Positions 10,395-19,295 are shown, counted from the first letter of the stretch. The stretch is 64,000 nt of DNA from Clostridiales bacterium (GCA_003533505.1 DQGD01000004.1:24764-88763); one strand, 5' to 3'. Notes: a model not told the origin generated them from the letters alone. Made by a program: numbers and translations.

Positions 10395-12116
10395 ATGGAA
10401 AACATACTTGACTATCCCAATCCGTTGAAACGGCGAGCGAGCACACGGCTGCTGTGCGGCGAGTACTCGTTTCGCCGCGACGGCGGAGAATGGGAAAAAA
10501 TCAACGTGCCGTACTGTCCCGAGAGCGAGTTGTCGGGCGTAGGCTACAAGGACTTTATACCGCTTTGCTACTATAGGTGCGGCTTTACGATAGACGAGAG
10601 CGCGGAGAACAAGCGCACGATACTGCATTTCGGCGCGGTGAACTATTATGCCGAAGCGTATGTAAACGGGAATTACGTCGGCTCGCACAAGGGCGGCTAC
10701 ACGCCGTTCGAGTTTGATATCACCGACTATGTAAAGCGCGGCGAGAACGAACTTTCGGTGCGAGTGCGCACGGGCGACCTAAGTAATTCCGCTCGCGGCA
10801 AGCAGTCGTACAAAAAGCAGTCGTTCGGGTGCTTTTACACGCGCGTGACGGGAATATGGCAGCCCGTATGGCTGGAAACCGTGCCCGAAAATCGCGTCCG
10901 CGACTTCTATTTCCGTCCCGACGTTAAGAACTCGTCGGTGAACGTCGAGCTTCTGACCACCGGCAAGGGACGTTATCGCGTGCGCGTGCTGTTTGACGGC
11001 AGAGAAGTCGGCTGCGCGAGCGGCGAAATCGCGTATAGGACAACGTTTGAGATAAAGCTGAGCGAGGTTCGGCTATGGCGCGAGGGCGAGGGCAACCTTT
11101 ACGACGTCGTTATCGAATACGAGGGCGACGAAGTGCGCTCGTACTTCGGGCTGAGGGAAACGCGCTATGACGGTATGGAATATACGCTGAACGGCAAACC
11201 GATTTTTCAGCGGTTCGTGATGGACCAGGGCTATTATACGGGCGGCGTTTACACTCCCCGTAGCGTTATGGAATTCGCCGCCGACGTCGAGCGCGGCAAA
11301 GCGCTGGGCTTCAACGGCGTGCGGCTTCACCAGAAGCTGTCCGACCCGAGGCTTCTGTACGTTTGCGACAAGGCAGGTTACATGGCGTGGGGCGAGTACC
11401 CTAGCTGGGGCATCGACTATTCGTCGCTCGACCACCTTGGGCAGTTTCTCGCCGAGTGGGAGGAAGCGGTGCGCCGCGACTTCAATCACCCGTCGATAAT
11501 CACCTGGTGCCCGTTAAACGAGGTTTGGGGCGCGTGGGAAGAACCCGACAAGCTGGGCGACGGCAGATTCGCCGCCACGGTCTACGACTTTACCAAGCGC
11601 GTCGACGAAACCCGTCCCTGCGTGGACGTTTCGGGCGGCGTGCACGGCGAAAAAACCGATTTGTTCGACTTTCACAGCTATGAAAAGACCGAGGACTTAC
11701 AAAAGTACCTGACCAGGCTTGACGAAGCGGACGAGCTCGAGGTGCCGCTGTTGTACTGTTCCCAATCGGACGCGCGTTATCGCGGCGGTCAGCCCGTGTC
11801 GTTCAGCGAGTGCGGCGGCATAGCCCTTGCGGACAGCTTCGACTCGGAGGAAACGGGCGAAATCAATCGCGGCGCGGTGCTGTCGGAGAGCGGCTGGGGC
11901 TATGGTAAACGCGAAAGAGAGGGCGACGAGTTCGTTGACCGTTATGAAAAGATTATCACGCTCGTGCAATCGGCGAAAAAACTGTCTGGTTTTTGCTACA
12001 CGCAGCTTTACGACGTAGAGCAGGAGGTAAACGGCTTTTACCGCGCCGACAGAACGGACAAGCTGACCGAAGCGCAAAAGCTCCGCATAAGGGAAATCAA
12101 CCTTAAAAGAGTGTAA
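10395..12116 (+). CDS. Glycoside hydrolase family 2 enzyme
   Basis: A 573-residue enzyme with the GH2 order: sugar-binding jelly roll (about 25-165), Ig-like domain (about 170-260), TIM barrel (about 265-570). The acid/base is E376 in WCPLNEVWGAW and the probable nucleophile is E472 in FSECGG, where most GH2 enzymes have S-E-F/Y-G-G. It lacks a signal peptide, so it acts in the cytoplasm on imported oligosaccharide. The subtype (beta-galactosidase, glucuronidase, mannosidase, arabinosidase) cannot be decided, though the compact length favours a small GH2 without a C-terminal beta-sandwich. The start follows AAGGA, 41 bp after the lipoprotein gene, and a terminator closes the operon at 12134-12170. 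Confidence 0.88.
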   Translation: MENILDYPNPLKRRASTRLLCGEYSFRRDGGEWEKINVPYCPESELSGVGYKDFIPLCYYRCGFTIDESAENKRTILHFGAVNYYAEAYVNGNYVGSHKGGYTPFEFDITDYVKRGENELSVRVRTGDLSNSARGKQSYKKQSFGCFYTRVTGIWQPVWLETVPENRVRDFYFRPDVKNSSVNVELLTTGKGRYRVRVLFDGREVGCASGEIAYRTTFEIKLSEVRLWREGEGNLYDVVIEYEGDEVRSYFGLRETRYDGMEYTLNGKPIFQRFVMDQGYYTGGVYTPRSVMEFAADVERGKALGFNGVRLHQKLSDPRLLYVCDKAGYMAWGEYPSWGIDYSSLDHLGQFLAEWEEAVRRDFNHPSIITWCPLNEVWGAWEEPDKLGDGRFAATVYDFTKRVDETRPCVDVSGGVHGEKTDLFDFHSYEKTEDLQKYLTRLDEADELEVPLLYCSQSDARYRGGQPVSFSECGGIALADSFDSEETGEINRGAVLSESGWGYGKREREGDEFVDRYEKIITLVQSAKKLSGFCYTQLYDVEQEVNGFYRADRTDKLTEAQKLRIREINLKRV

Positions 12117-12133
12117 AACAAAATACGAGAACG

Positions 12134-12170
12134 AAAAGCGACTGTCGTCACGGCAGCCGCTTTTTGTGTG
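12134..12170 (+). terminator. Intrinsic terminator of the carbohydrate operon
   Basis: Inverted repeat AAAAGCGACTGTCG / CGGCAGCCGCTTTT with a three-base loop and two G-T pairs, followed by a T-run. It lies 18 bp after the stop of the GH2 gene. Confidence 0.8.
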
Positions 12171-12184
12171 TTTTATAGGGCTAA

Positions 12185-12276
12185 GTAATCGCTCCGTGCA
12201 GGGAATTCCGCGTCGCATAATACAGCCCCTTGACAGCCGTGGCTTGTATTATGCTCCTCTGAATGACGATGTAAAA
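12185..12276 (-). repeat. Intergenic repeat module F, diverged copy (reverse)
   Basis: Read on the minus strand this contains CGTCATTCAGAGGAGC and later GCGACGCGGAATTCCC then GGAGCGA.TACTTA, matching the modules at 29355-29467 and 45847-45957 in order. The middle differs: it carries its own palindrome (GCATAATACAAGCC / GGGCTGTATTATGC). It lies in the 455-bp gap 12117-12571, which holds no gene. Confidence 0.65.
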
Positions 12277-12371
12277 CGGAGGTTGCACGTTTTATTTTTT
12301 CGGTTTAAGTCACAGCCACGGTTGTTACGCGTTGAATATGCTATTTCCTACTCCCGACTTTAAAAGAGTTG

Positions 12372-12448
12372 CGAGGGTCCGGGGACACAATCGATAGTGT
12401 CCCCAGCGACTTTTTTGATACTTTTTTCTTCGCTTGAAAAAAGTATAC
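12372..12448 (+). repeat. Double-hairpin intergenic repeat, copy A
   Basis: Contains GCGAGGGTCC, hairpin 1 (GGGGACAC 12381-12388 / GTGTCCCC 12397-12404), CGACTTTTTTGA, then hairpin 2 (ATACTTTTTT / AAAAAAGTAT around TTCTTCGCTTG). The same order of parts occurs at 40461-40581 and, inverted, at 45689-45800 and 63807-63960. After it, 12449-12571 is AT-rich and holds no gene that I can see. Confidence 0.85.
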
Positions 12449-12571
12449 ACTGCACTCGCTGTAGAAAGTGTAGTGTTACCATTTACAATAACTATTCTAC
12501 CAAAATAAAAACTAAATAAAAAGAAATCTAATATAAAATTCGGGTTAAAGGTGGCGAATTCGCGCTCCTTG

Positions 12572-13531
12572 CTATTTAATCGTCATTATGATGGCTTGAT
12601 TGAAGTCGCCGAAGTTTTTGCCGAAAAGGTTTATGCCGCCGCGATGCACCGCCGACTCCTTGATGCCGAGCTCGAAGCGCACGGTGCCGCTGCCGCGTAT
12701 ACCCAGCGAGTCGAGAGTGTGTTCGGAGCTGACCGACACGCCGTCGAGCGAGGTTCCGAGCGGAGTGATTTCAATCTTTTTCAGCAGTCCGTACTGCGTG
12801 CAGGTGACGGGCCAATACGACGGCGTGAACTTGCCGCGCGTGCCGCCGAAGTCGCCGGGCGAAGTGAACGTCAGCACTTCCACGCCGTTTATCAGCACGG
12901 TGATGTCGCTGGGCCAATTCACGTTGTAGTTATTCGCCTCCGAGCACACCTCGAACGAGAACGACAGCGACTGCATAGTGCGCTCGTGCATGAACTCGGC
13001 AGGCACGGGGAAGGTGTAGCCCAGCATGCCGGTATTGAACCAAATGCACTCGGCGTTCATGCGTTGGGGAGAGAAGAACGCCGCAGGGTTGTCCTTTATC
13101 GCGAGCGGCTCGACCGCGCCCAGCATGCCGCAGGGCGGCGTGACCGTGCACGAGGAAAACATGCCTATCGGCATTTCCGTGACGAACTCGCGTTGACCGT
13201 AGTCGGGGCGGCTGAAAAGCTGCGCGTCGAAAACGAAATTGCACGAAAGCGTTTCCTGCGCGCAGAACTTAGTGTGCCCCTTGATACCGGGCTGATAAGT
13301 GATGGATATAAGCCCGGCTTCGGCGAGGTCCTGCGCGTATCTCGACACCGTGGAAATGGGTATGCCCGTTTCGTTCGACAGCGTGGAAATGCTTTTGGGG
13401 TAGTACATAATCCCCTTGAGAATCCTGATTCTGTCCGTCGAAGCCAGCGCGTAGCAGCACTTCGCCATCTTTTCCATGTCGTCCGAATCGTCGATAAACA
13501 GCTTGATGTGCTTGTTTGCGTTTATGTCCAT
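12572..13531 (-). CDS. ArsR-like winged-helix regulator with C-terminal ligand-type domain
   Basis: A 319-residue predicted transcription factor. I start it at the ATG at 13531 (MDINANKHIK), which has GAGGGG upstream; an ATG 24 codons earlier lies on the promoter and has no ribosome site. Residues about 20-90 are a winged helix of the ArsR type (STDRIRILKGIMYYPKSIS, then GIPISTVSRYAQDLAEAGL as recognition helix). The remaining 230 residues are beta-rich, with no motif I recognise, and resemble the C-terminal half of COG4189-like regulators. A good promoter precedes it (13571-13599). The divergent carbohydrate operon beyond the repeats may be its target, but that is only a guess. Confidence 0.75.
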   Translation of the reverse strand: MDINANKHIKLFIDDSDDMEKMAKCCYALASTDRIRILKGIMYYPKSISTLSNETGIPISTVSRYAQDLAEAGLISITYQPGIKGHTKFCAQETLSCNFVFDAQLFSRPDYGQREFVTEMPIGMFSSCTVTPPCGMLGAVEPLAIKDNPAAFFSPQRMNAECIWFNTGMLGYTFPVPAEFMHERTMQSLSFSFEVCSEANNYNVNWPSDITVLINGVEVLTFTSPGDFGGTRGKFTPSYWPVTCTQYGLLKKIEITPLGTSLDGVSVSSEHTLDSLGIRGSGTVRFELGIKESAVHRGGINLFGKNFGDFNQAIIMTIK

Positions 13532-13570
13532 TGCCCGTCCCCTCGTTTTTCCTTTGTTTTCACCACTTCG

Positions 13571-13599
13571 ATTATACATTAAATCGTCCGCGGAGGCAA
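13571..13599 (-). promoter_or_regulatory. Promoter of the winged-helix regulator gene
   Basis: On the minus strand TTGCCT (13594-13599), 17-bp spacer, TATAAT (13571-13576), about 40 bp before the chosen start. Two TTTGGCA-like direct repeats lie just upstream (about 13614-13637) and could be operator half-sites. Confidence 0.65.
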
Positions 13600-13644
13600 G
13601 CATTTTTCATATTTTGGCATTACTTTTAATATTTGGCAGTATAA

Positions 13645-14211
13645 TTATTTGCTGCCGAGCTCGGTAACGTCGTCGATAAGCCCCGCGCGGAGCTTGAAGC
13701 GAAACCTCGACGCATTGCCGTCCTCGCCCGAGAGGTAGAAAGCGCCGCCGTTTTCGGGGGCTTCGGGGTCGGGAAAGATTTCAGAATAGCCGTCAAAGAA
13801 CGCCGACAGGGCTTCGTCGTCGGCAGCCGCGGACAGCTCCTTTGTGAGATAACGCCGCGCGGAAACGAAATCGCCGTCCTTGACCGCGAAAAAGAACGCC
13901 GCGACGGGCGAATCGGCGCGCTTAGCCGCGCTTACCTGCGAGGGCGAGTAGACGTAGGCGTAGCGCGGACTCAGCCGCAGCAGCGCGCACGAGGGCGACA
14001 GCGAGTAGACTTTGGCAAGCTCGGGATTGGAGCGCACTTCCGCCGCCGCGAGCTTGACCGTGTAGGGGAGAAACGCGGCGTTCAGCGGCAGTGCGGTTAT
14101 GAAGTAGACCGCCTCGTCGTCTATGGAAATACTTTCAGCGCACTCGGTAAACGCGCCGTTTATGAGGAACACCGCCTCGAAATCGCTTTTGACGTAGAGA
14201 TTTTTTATCAT
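13645..14211 (-). CDS. Protein of unknown function (188 residues)
   Basis: No signal peptide, no long membrane helix and no motif I recognise. The N-terminal half is beta-like with hydrophobic alternation (FEAVFLINGAFTEC, EAVYFITALPLN). The C-terminal half is more charged (AVKDGDFVSARRYLTKELSAAADDEAL) and looks like a helical bundle followed by a beta strand region. It reads as a real gene because codon use matches its neighbours and the frame is closed by a stop just before the regulator's promoter. There is no ribosome binding site; instead TATACT ends 5 bases before the ATG, so the message may be leaderless. It is transcribed toward the winged-helix regulator. Confidence 0.65.
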   Translation of the reverse strand: MIKNLYVKSDFEAVFLINGAFTECAESISIDDEAVYFITALPLNAAFLPYTVKLAAAEVRSNPELAKVYSLSPSCALLRLSPRYAYVYSPSQVSAAKRADSPVAAFFFAVKDGDFVSARRYLTKELSAAADDEALSAFFDGYSEIFPDPEAPENGGAFYLSGEDGNASRFRFKLRAGLIDDVTELGSK

Positions 14212-14316
14212 AGTCTAGTATATTGCGGATATAACCTGCGTATGCCGCAGATTAAACGTATAAAAACCGTTTTTAAGACGATAATTAAGTAAAATCGTAA
14301 ATCAGGGAGTCAGACT

Positions 14317-14898
14317 ATGGATAACAAATGGAGCATCGACGAAACAAAGCGGCTTTTCGACCTAGCGGCGCGCGCTGCCGACAGCGGCAAGGGCTTGTCG
14401 TCGGCGTTCGGCGAAATGGCGAGGGCGAGCGGCAAATCCGTCAACAGCGTCAGGAACTATTACTACTCGCAGCTCAGGCTGTTTGAAATGCTGCCCGAGT
14501 TTACCGACAAGCTCGGTATCCGCACGGTGGCAATGCGCCGCGAGAAGTTTAACGTGTTCACGGGCGAGGAAATCGACGCGTTGATAGAAACCGTGCTCGT
14601 GGGCAAGGCTCAGGGCAAGTCCGTCCGCGCGATTATCGCCGAAACGGCAAAGGGCGACAAAAAGCTCGCGCTGCGGCTGCAAAACAAGTACCGCTCGACG
14701 GTGGCGTGTCACCGCGACCGCGTGCAGGCGGTGGAGGACAGGCTGGCAGAACGCGGCGCGGACTACTTCGACCCGTACTCGAAGCGCGTCGTGCGCGGCG
14801 GCAAGCCCGAGGACAACGTGTCGCGGCTTGCCGAGTATATCTCGCGGCTGAGCGGCGCGGAAGTCGCCGACGCGGTTAAAATGCTGCTTGGGAAATGA
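14317..14898 (+). CDS. Myb/SANT-like DNA-binding protein, RsfA-like N-terminus
   Basis: A 193-residue protein. Residues 1-55 look like a Myb/SANT-type helix-turn-helix: Trp5 (KWSIDETKRLFDLA), then FGEMARASGKSVNSVRNYYY, the pattern also seen in the sporulation regulator RsfA and related Bacillota proteins. The rest is helical and basic (HRDRVQAVEDRLAERGADYF), possibly for dimerisation. GGGAG lies 8 bases before the ATG. It stands alone, divergent from the 188-residue unknown, and ends at a bidirectional terminator. A sporulation role is plausible given spmAB elsewhere in the window, but is inference. Confidence 0.7.
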   Translation: MDNKWSIDETKRLFDLAARAADSGKGLSSAFGEMARASGKSVNSVRNYYYSQLRLFEMLPEFTDKLGIRTVAMRREKFNVFTGEEIDALIETVLVGKAQGKSVRAIIAETAKGDKKLALRLQNKYRSTVACHRDRVQAVEDRLAERGADYFDPYSKRVVRGGKPEDNVSRLAEYISRLSGAEVADAVKMLLGK

Positions 14899-14952
14899 CC
14901 GCGTTAAATTCGGGAAAAGCCGGAACCAAAAAATCGGAGAGAAGCCGATAAC

Positions 14953-14998
14953 AAAAAAAGCGTCGGGTAAACGCATTGCCCGGCGCGATTTTTTTTGG
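14953..14998. terminator. Bidirectional intrinsic terminator
   Basis: A-run, stem CGTCGGGTAA / TTGCCCGGCG (14961-14985) with a short loop, then a run of T. It serves the convergent genes ending at 14898 and 15006. Confidence 0.8.
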
Positions 14999-15005
14999 TT
15001 ACGGT

Positions 15006-15773
15006 CTATCTTTTTTCGACAAGCGAAGTGCCGATAAAGCCGACTTCGCGAAAATCCTCGATGTGCTCGTCGATAATCGCGTCGGCAAGGCGCGAGATAA
15101 ACTCGGCGGAGAGGAGGTAGCCGCTCGGCGTGAGGTGCCCGTTCATCATGTGGCGGCGGAAAAATTTTTCGTCGTAAAGCGGCGCGTACTCGAACAAATC
15201 GACTACATAAACGCCCTCGACTTTATTCGCGATTGCGTGCATAAGCTCGTGGTGAGTGCGTCTCAGCCTTGCGTGGAATTCGTCGTCGTCATAGCGGTCG
15301 GGCATGGTGACAAGGAAAAATTTGGCGCGCGGCTGGAGGTTTTTATAGCGCATAAGAAGCGTTCCGAACCAGCCTGCGAACGTGTCGCGAAGCGGAGCCG
15401 CGCCGCTGTCGTCGAAGTCGTCGGGCGTGCCGGGATCCTGCTTTCTTCCGAACAGGTCGTTCTCGCCGAGCGCGAAGAAGTACGCCTGCGCCGCGAGCTC
15501 GGGGCGGAAGAAACGCATGCGGTCGCCGAAGGATTCGAGATATTCCTTGGCGGTCATGCCGCCGCGCGAGAAGTTGTACACGGTATTGCCGTATTTTCTT
15601 GCTATGTACTGACCCCAGGAGTACTCGAAATAATCGTTGTACTCGTAGGCGCCGTTTTTATCGACGGAGACCAGCTCGCCCGACGACAGACTGTCGCCAA
15701 CGCATGCGATAGTGCGGAAAATGCCCAGCCAACCGGCTTCCTTTTCGGCGTTTTTTAATATATCCTTATCCAT
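15006..15773 (-). CDS. SGNH/GDSL-type hydrolase, cytoplasmic
   Basis: A 255-residue SGNH-fold esterase or lipase-like enzyme. Block I is CVGDSLSSGE with nucleophile Ser28, block II SRGGMTAKEY with Gly72, block III ALGENDLF with Asn105, and block V NGHLTPSGY supplies His. The usual Asp three residues before that His appears as Asn, so the catalytic dyad may be Ser-His only. There is no signal peptide. Substrates of the family include acetylated sugars, acyl-thioesters and lipids, and none can be chosen here. It is the last gene of a leftward group after thioredoxin and an M20 peptidase. Confidence 0.82.
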   Translation of the reverse strand: MDKDILKNAEKEAGWLGIFRTIACVGDSLSSGELVSVDKNGAYEYNDYFEYSWGQYIARKYGNTVYNFSRGGMTAKEYLESFGDRMRFFRPELAAQAYFFALGENDLFGRKQDPGTPDDFDDSGAAPLRDTFAGWFGTLLMRYKNLQPRAKFFLVTMPDRYDDDEFHARLRRTHHELMHAIANKVEGVYVVDLFEYAPLYDEKFFRRHMMNGHLTPSGYLLSAEFISRLADAIIDEHIEDFREVGFIGTSLVEKR

Positions 15774-15818
15774 AATTCTATTCCTTTTCGGGCGTTTTTA
15801 CTAAGGCTTGCTTTCGGG

Positions 15819-16124
15819 TTACTGTAGCATTGCTTTCAGCTCGTCGGCGGAATGAAGTCCCACCGTGCGCTCCGTGAGTTCGCCGTTCTTGAATACGAGC
15901 AGCGAGGGAATGCTCATCACGCCGTAATTCATCGCGAGGTCGCCGTTTTCGTCCACGTTGACCTTGACGATTTTAATCGTGCCGTTCGTTTCCTTTTCCA
16001 GTTTTTCGAGCTCGGGCGCTTGCGCGCGGCACGGACCGCACCACGCCGCCCAGAAGTCGACGAGGACGGTGCCGTCGGCTTTAAGAACTTCCTTATCGAA
16101 TTCCTCGGAATTTACGTTTTTCAT
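15819..16124 (-). CDS. trxA: Thioredoxin
   Basis: A 101-residue thioredoxin, the classic disulfide reductase partner of thioredoxin reductase. The active site WCGPC has Cys29 and Cys32, preceded by VLVDFWAAW; the cis-proline segment is MSIPSLLVFKNG. The start at 16124 is set by AAAGGAGA 8 bases upstream; an ATG nine codons earlier lacks a site. It lies between the M20 peptidase (upstream, 51 bp) and the SGNH hydrolase gene, and is probably cotranscribed with them. Confidence 0.95.
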   Translation of the reverse strand: MKNVNSEEFDKEVLKADGTVLVDFWAAWCGPCRAQAPELEKLEKETNGTIKIVKVNVDENGDLAMNYGVMSIPSLLVFKNGELTERTVGLHSADELKAMLQ

Positions 16125-16175
16125 AAGATATTCTCCTTTGCTCCGCGGCAAAATGCGCGGAAGCGCGTTGATTTT

Positions 16176-17600
16176 TCAGTAAAGCTCGTCCAGCTTTTCG
16201 ATTGCCTTGACGTAGACGTCAAACAGCCTGTCGAGCGAGGCGAGCGCGATGTGCTCGTCGGCGTTGTGAAGGTCGGTCACCTCGTCCTCCTCGGTGGGAC
16301 CGTAAGCCACGGCGTTCGGGAGTTCGCGAGCGTAAGTGCCGCCGCCCGTCTGAATGGGGCGCGGATTTTTCTTGCCCGTGACGGTGGAGTAAACGCCGAG
16401 AAGAGTGCGGATTAGCGGCGAATCCTCGGGCATGTAGAGATTATCGGCAAACCGCGTGCGTTTTATGCTTGCGTCGTCGCCGAAAACCGATTTCAGTGCG
16501 GATTCGGTTTCGTCGGGGTTCGCGCTTATCGGCAGGCGGAAGTCGAATTTGAGCGTCAGCTCGCCGCCGTCGTATTCGGCAACGCCCATGTTCATCGTGA
16601 GTTTTCCCGTTTCCGCGTCCTCGCGGTACGCACCGATAACGCTTGCCGAGTCGGGGCGGCAAAGTTTGTCGAATATTACGTCCACGGTTTTGCTGCCGGG
16701 GATAAGCGCCTCCAGCGCCGCCCAGATTTTCCACAGCGCGTTGTCCGCCTTTTCGGGCGCCATCGCGTGTCCGTAAATGCCGCTTGCGGTAATCGTCAAG
16801 CCGTCGTTATTCTCGGTCACGGCAAAGCACGAGGGCTTGGCTCCCACGCGCATCAGGTTTTCGGCGAGCTCGGGGGTGGAGAACACGTCCTCTTTGGAAA
16901 ACGCGGCTATCAGCGCGCGCAGCTTTTCGCATGCAGCCGAGCCGCTTTTCAGCGTCACGCTCGCTTCGCCCGGCACGACGTTGGCACGGGTACCGGCGCG
17001 GAGGGAAGCTACGGAAGAAGTAAACTGCTCGTCGGGAGTAATCGCGACGTCGGTGTGAAGTATGCCCTTTTCGCTGTTAATGACGGGAAAGTCCGAGTCG
17101 GGCACGAGCGACACGACGGGGATTTCGCCTTCTTCGGCGTATTTTTTAAGGCACAGCGAGCCCGTTTCCTCGTTGCAGCCCACGATAAGGCGAACGCGGT
17201 GACGAAGCTTTACCTTTTCGTCGCGCAACTTTTTGAGAACGTACAGCATCGTGACCAGCGGACCCTTGTCGTCGGCTACGCCTCTGCCGTAAATCACGTC
17301 GCCGTCGCGGCGCACGGTAAAGGGGTCGCTCGTCCAGCCGCCGCCTGCCGGCACGATGTCGGCGTGCGCGAGAATGCCGATAAGCGGCTTTTCGGGGTCG
17401 CCGTACTCCGCCCAGCCGTAGTAGCCGCCGTTTTCGCCCACCTTCAGTCCGTAGTACGAAGCCTTGTTAAGGAAGCAATCGAGGGCTCCGCGCACTTCTG
17501 CGCCGAAGGGCGCGTCGGCGGCGCTGCGTTCTCTCTCAACGCTGTCGAAAGCGACGATTTCGGCTAAGTCTTTCAAAAATTGTTCGCGATTGTCAATCAT
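16176..17600 (-). CDS. M20 family dipeptidase, PepV/Sapep type
   Basis: A 474-residue zinc dipeptidase of the PepV/Sapep branch, removing N-terminal residues from dipeptides in the cytoplasm. Metal ligands and catalysis: His79 and Asp81 in LAHADIVPAGGGW, Asp111 in GVADDKGPL, catalytic Glu144 and Glu145 in GCNEETGS, Asp168 in VPDSDFP, and a late His in the C-terminal segment. The lid/dimerisation domain occupies roughly residues 190-380. Length fits PepV (about 470). First gene of a leftward trio with trxA and the SGNH hydrolase; 200 bp separate it from divergent gltX. Confidence 0.9.
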   Translation of the reverse strand: MIDNREQFLKDLAEIVAFDSVERERSAADAPFGAEVRGALDCFLNKASYYGLKVGENGGYYGWAEYGDPEKPLIGILAHADIVPAGGGWTSDPFTVRRDGDVIYGRGVADDKGPLVTMLYVLKKLRDEKVKLRHRVRLIVGCNEETGSLCLKKYAEEGEIPVVSLVPDSDFPVINSEKGILHTDVAITPDEQFTSSVASLRAGTRANVVPGEASVTLKSGSAACEKLRALIAAFSKEDVFSTPELAENLMRVGAKPSCFAVTENNDGLTITASGIYGHAMAPEKADNALWKIWAALEALIPGSKTVDVIFDKLCRPDSASVIGAYREDAETGKLTMNMGVAEYDGGELTLKFDFRLPISANPDETESALKSVFGDDASIKRTRFADNLYMPEDSPLIRTLLGVYSTVTGKKNPRPIQTGGGTYARELPNAVAYGPTEEDEVTDLHNADEHIALASLDRLFDVYVKAIEKLDELY

Positions 17601-17801
17601 AGATTAAGCTCCTTGCGTCGTGCATAATAGGGGTAGCGGGGCTATATCTTCAAAGCGAAAGCCGCACAGCCCCGAAAACGCTTGCATAAACGCGCGAATT
17701 GATTTATAATTATCGCTGAAGCCTGTTTCGGCGGCGGTTATAAATCCGATTCGTGATTATTATACTCCCATGCCGGAAATTTGTCAACAGAGGAGCACCA
17801 A

Positions 17802-19232
17802 ATGGAAACGGTAAGAACGAGATTTGCGCCCAGCCCCACGGGTTATTTGCACATCGGCGGCTTGCGCACCGCGCTTTACGCCTATCTTTTCGCAAAAAAG
17901 CACGACGGTAAATTCATTCTTCGCATCGAGGACACCGATATGGGGCGCTACGTCGACGGCGCGGTGGAGATTATTTACCGCACGCTGAGAGATTGCGGAC
18001 TCGACTACGACGAGGGTCCGGACGTGGGAGGGGATTACGGTCCCTACGTTCAGTCCGAGCGCAAGGATATATATCTTAAGTATGCCCGCCGGCTCGTCGA
18101 GCAGGGCGACGCATACTACTGCTTCTGCACCAAGGAGCGGCTGGAAGAAATGCACGAAAAGGGCGCGACGAAATACGACAAGCACTGTCTGCACCTACCA
18201 AAAGAGGAAGTCGAACGCCGCATTGCCGCAGGCGAGCCCTACGTCATTCGCCAGAACATTCCCGAGGAGGGCTCGTCCACCTATCACGACATGGTTTTCG
18301 GCGACATAACCGTCGACAACAAGGAGCTCGAGGACAATATTCTCATAAAGTCCGACGGAATGCCCACCTACAACTTCGCCAACGTAATCGACGACCACCT
18401 GATGAAGATAAACTACGTCATTCGCGGCGTGGAGTATCTTTCGTCCACGCCCAAGTACAATCTTCTTTACCGCGCGTTCGGCTGGGAAATCCCCAACTAT
18501 ATGCACTTGCAACCCATCATGCGCGACGCTCAGCACAAGCTCAGCAAGCGTCACGGCGACGCGTCCTACGAGGACTTTATCAAAAAGGGTTACCTGAAGG
18601 AAGCGGTGATGAATTACATTGCGCTGCTCGGCTGGAGCCCGAAGAACGATTGCGAGAAGTTCAGCCTTGACGAGATGGTAAAAATGTTTTCCGTCGAGGG
18701 CTTGAGTAAGTCCGCGTCGATATTCGACGAAGCGAAAATGCGCTGGCTCAATTCGTGCTATATAAAAGAGCTTACGCCCGACGATTTTTACGACAAAGCG
18801 CTGCCGTTCATGGAAAAAGTCGACTACCTTAAAGGCTATGACCTCAGATTCCTCGCCACGCTTTTGCAGAACCGCTGCGAAACGCTTGCGGACGTAGGCA
18901 AACTCACCGAGTTTTTGTCGGCGTTCGACGGCTACGATACCGCGCTGTTTGTCAACGCTAAGTGGAAAACAGATTGCGAGCTCGCGAAAAAGACGATTCC
19001 CGACCTTATCGAGCTGTGCAAAACCGATTTCGACGGACTGCACGACGCGCTCGTTGTCTACGCCGAGAAGTCGGGGTATAAGAAAGGACAAGTGCTGTGG
19101 ATATTCCGCATCGCGATTACCGGAGCGCAGAACACCCCGGGCGGCGCGACGGAAATGGCGGAGCTCCTCGGAAAAGACAGGGTGCTCGAAAGGCTGAATA
19201 AGAGCCTTGCAAAGCTCTCTGGTAGTCTATAA
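17802..19232 (+). CDS. gltX: Glutamate--tRNA ligase
   Basis: A 476-residue class I aminoacyl-tRNA synthetase that charges tRNA-Glu. The HIGH signature is APSPTGYLHIGG (residues 9-20) and the KMSKS signature is KLSKR (246-250) followed by HGD. The Asp-rich first domain (RIEDTDMGR) is typical, and the C-terminal helical anticodon-binding part is complete. I chose the ATG at 17802, which follows CAGAGGAG; an in-frame ATG seven codons earlier precedes that site. If the cell lacks GlnRS the enzyme could also charge tRNA-Gln, which cannot be seen here. It is a single-gene unit ended by a hairpin at 19243. Confidence 0.96.
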   Translation: METVRTRFAPSPTGYLHIGGLRTALYAYLFAKKHDGKFILRIEDTDMGRYVDGAVEIIYRTLRDCGLDYDEGPDVGGDYGPYVQSERKDIYLKYARRLVEQGDAYYCFCTKERLEEMHEKGATKYDKHCLHLPKEEVERRIAAGEPYVIRQNIPEEGSSTYHDMVFGDITVDNKELEDNILIKSDGMPTYNFANVIDDHLMKINYVIRGVEYLSSTPKYNLLYRAFGWEIPNYMHLQPIMRDAQHKLSKRHGDASYEDFIKKGYLKEAVMNYIALLGWSPKNDCEKFSLDEMVKMFSVEGLSKSASIFDEAKMRWLNSCYIKELTPDDFYDKALPFMEKVDYLKGYDLRFLATLLQNRCETLADVGKLTEFLSAFDGYDTALFVNAKWKTDCELAKKTIPDLIELCKTDFDGLHDALVVYAEKSGYKKGQVLWIFRIAITGAQNTPGGATEMAELLGKDRVLERLNKSLAKLSGSL

Positions 19233-19242
19233 AAAACAAACG

Positions 19243-19284
19243 AGGCTTAGCTACCGCGCGCGGTCGTTAAGCCTTGATTTTTAA
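19243..19284 (+). terminator. Intrinsic terminator after gltX
   Basis: Stem AGGCTTAGC / GTTAAGCCT enclosing a second palindrome (ACCGCGCGCGGT), followed by a T-rich tail. Confidence 0.65.
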
Positions 19285-19295
19285 GGGTAACGGGA

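Noticed and set aside
12372..12448. CRISPR array or phage-type repeats
   Set aside because: The repeats are dispersed, palindromic and modular, not regularly spaced with unique spacers, and no cas gene is present.
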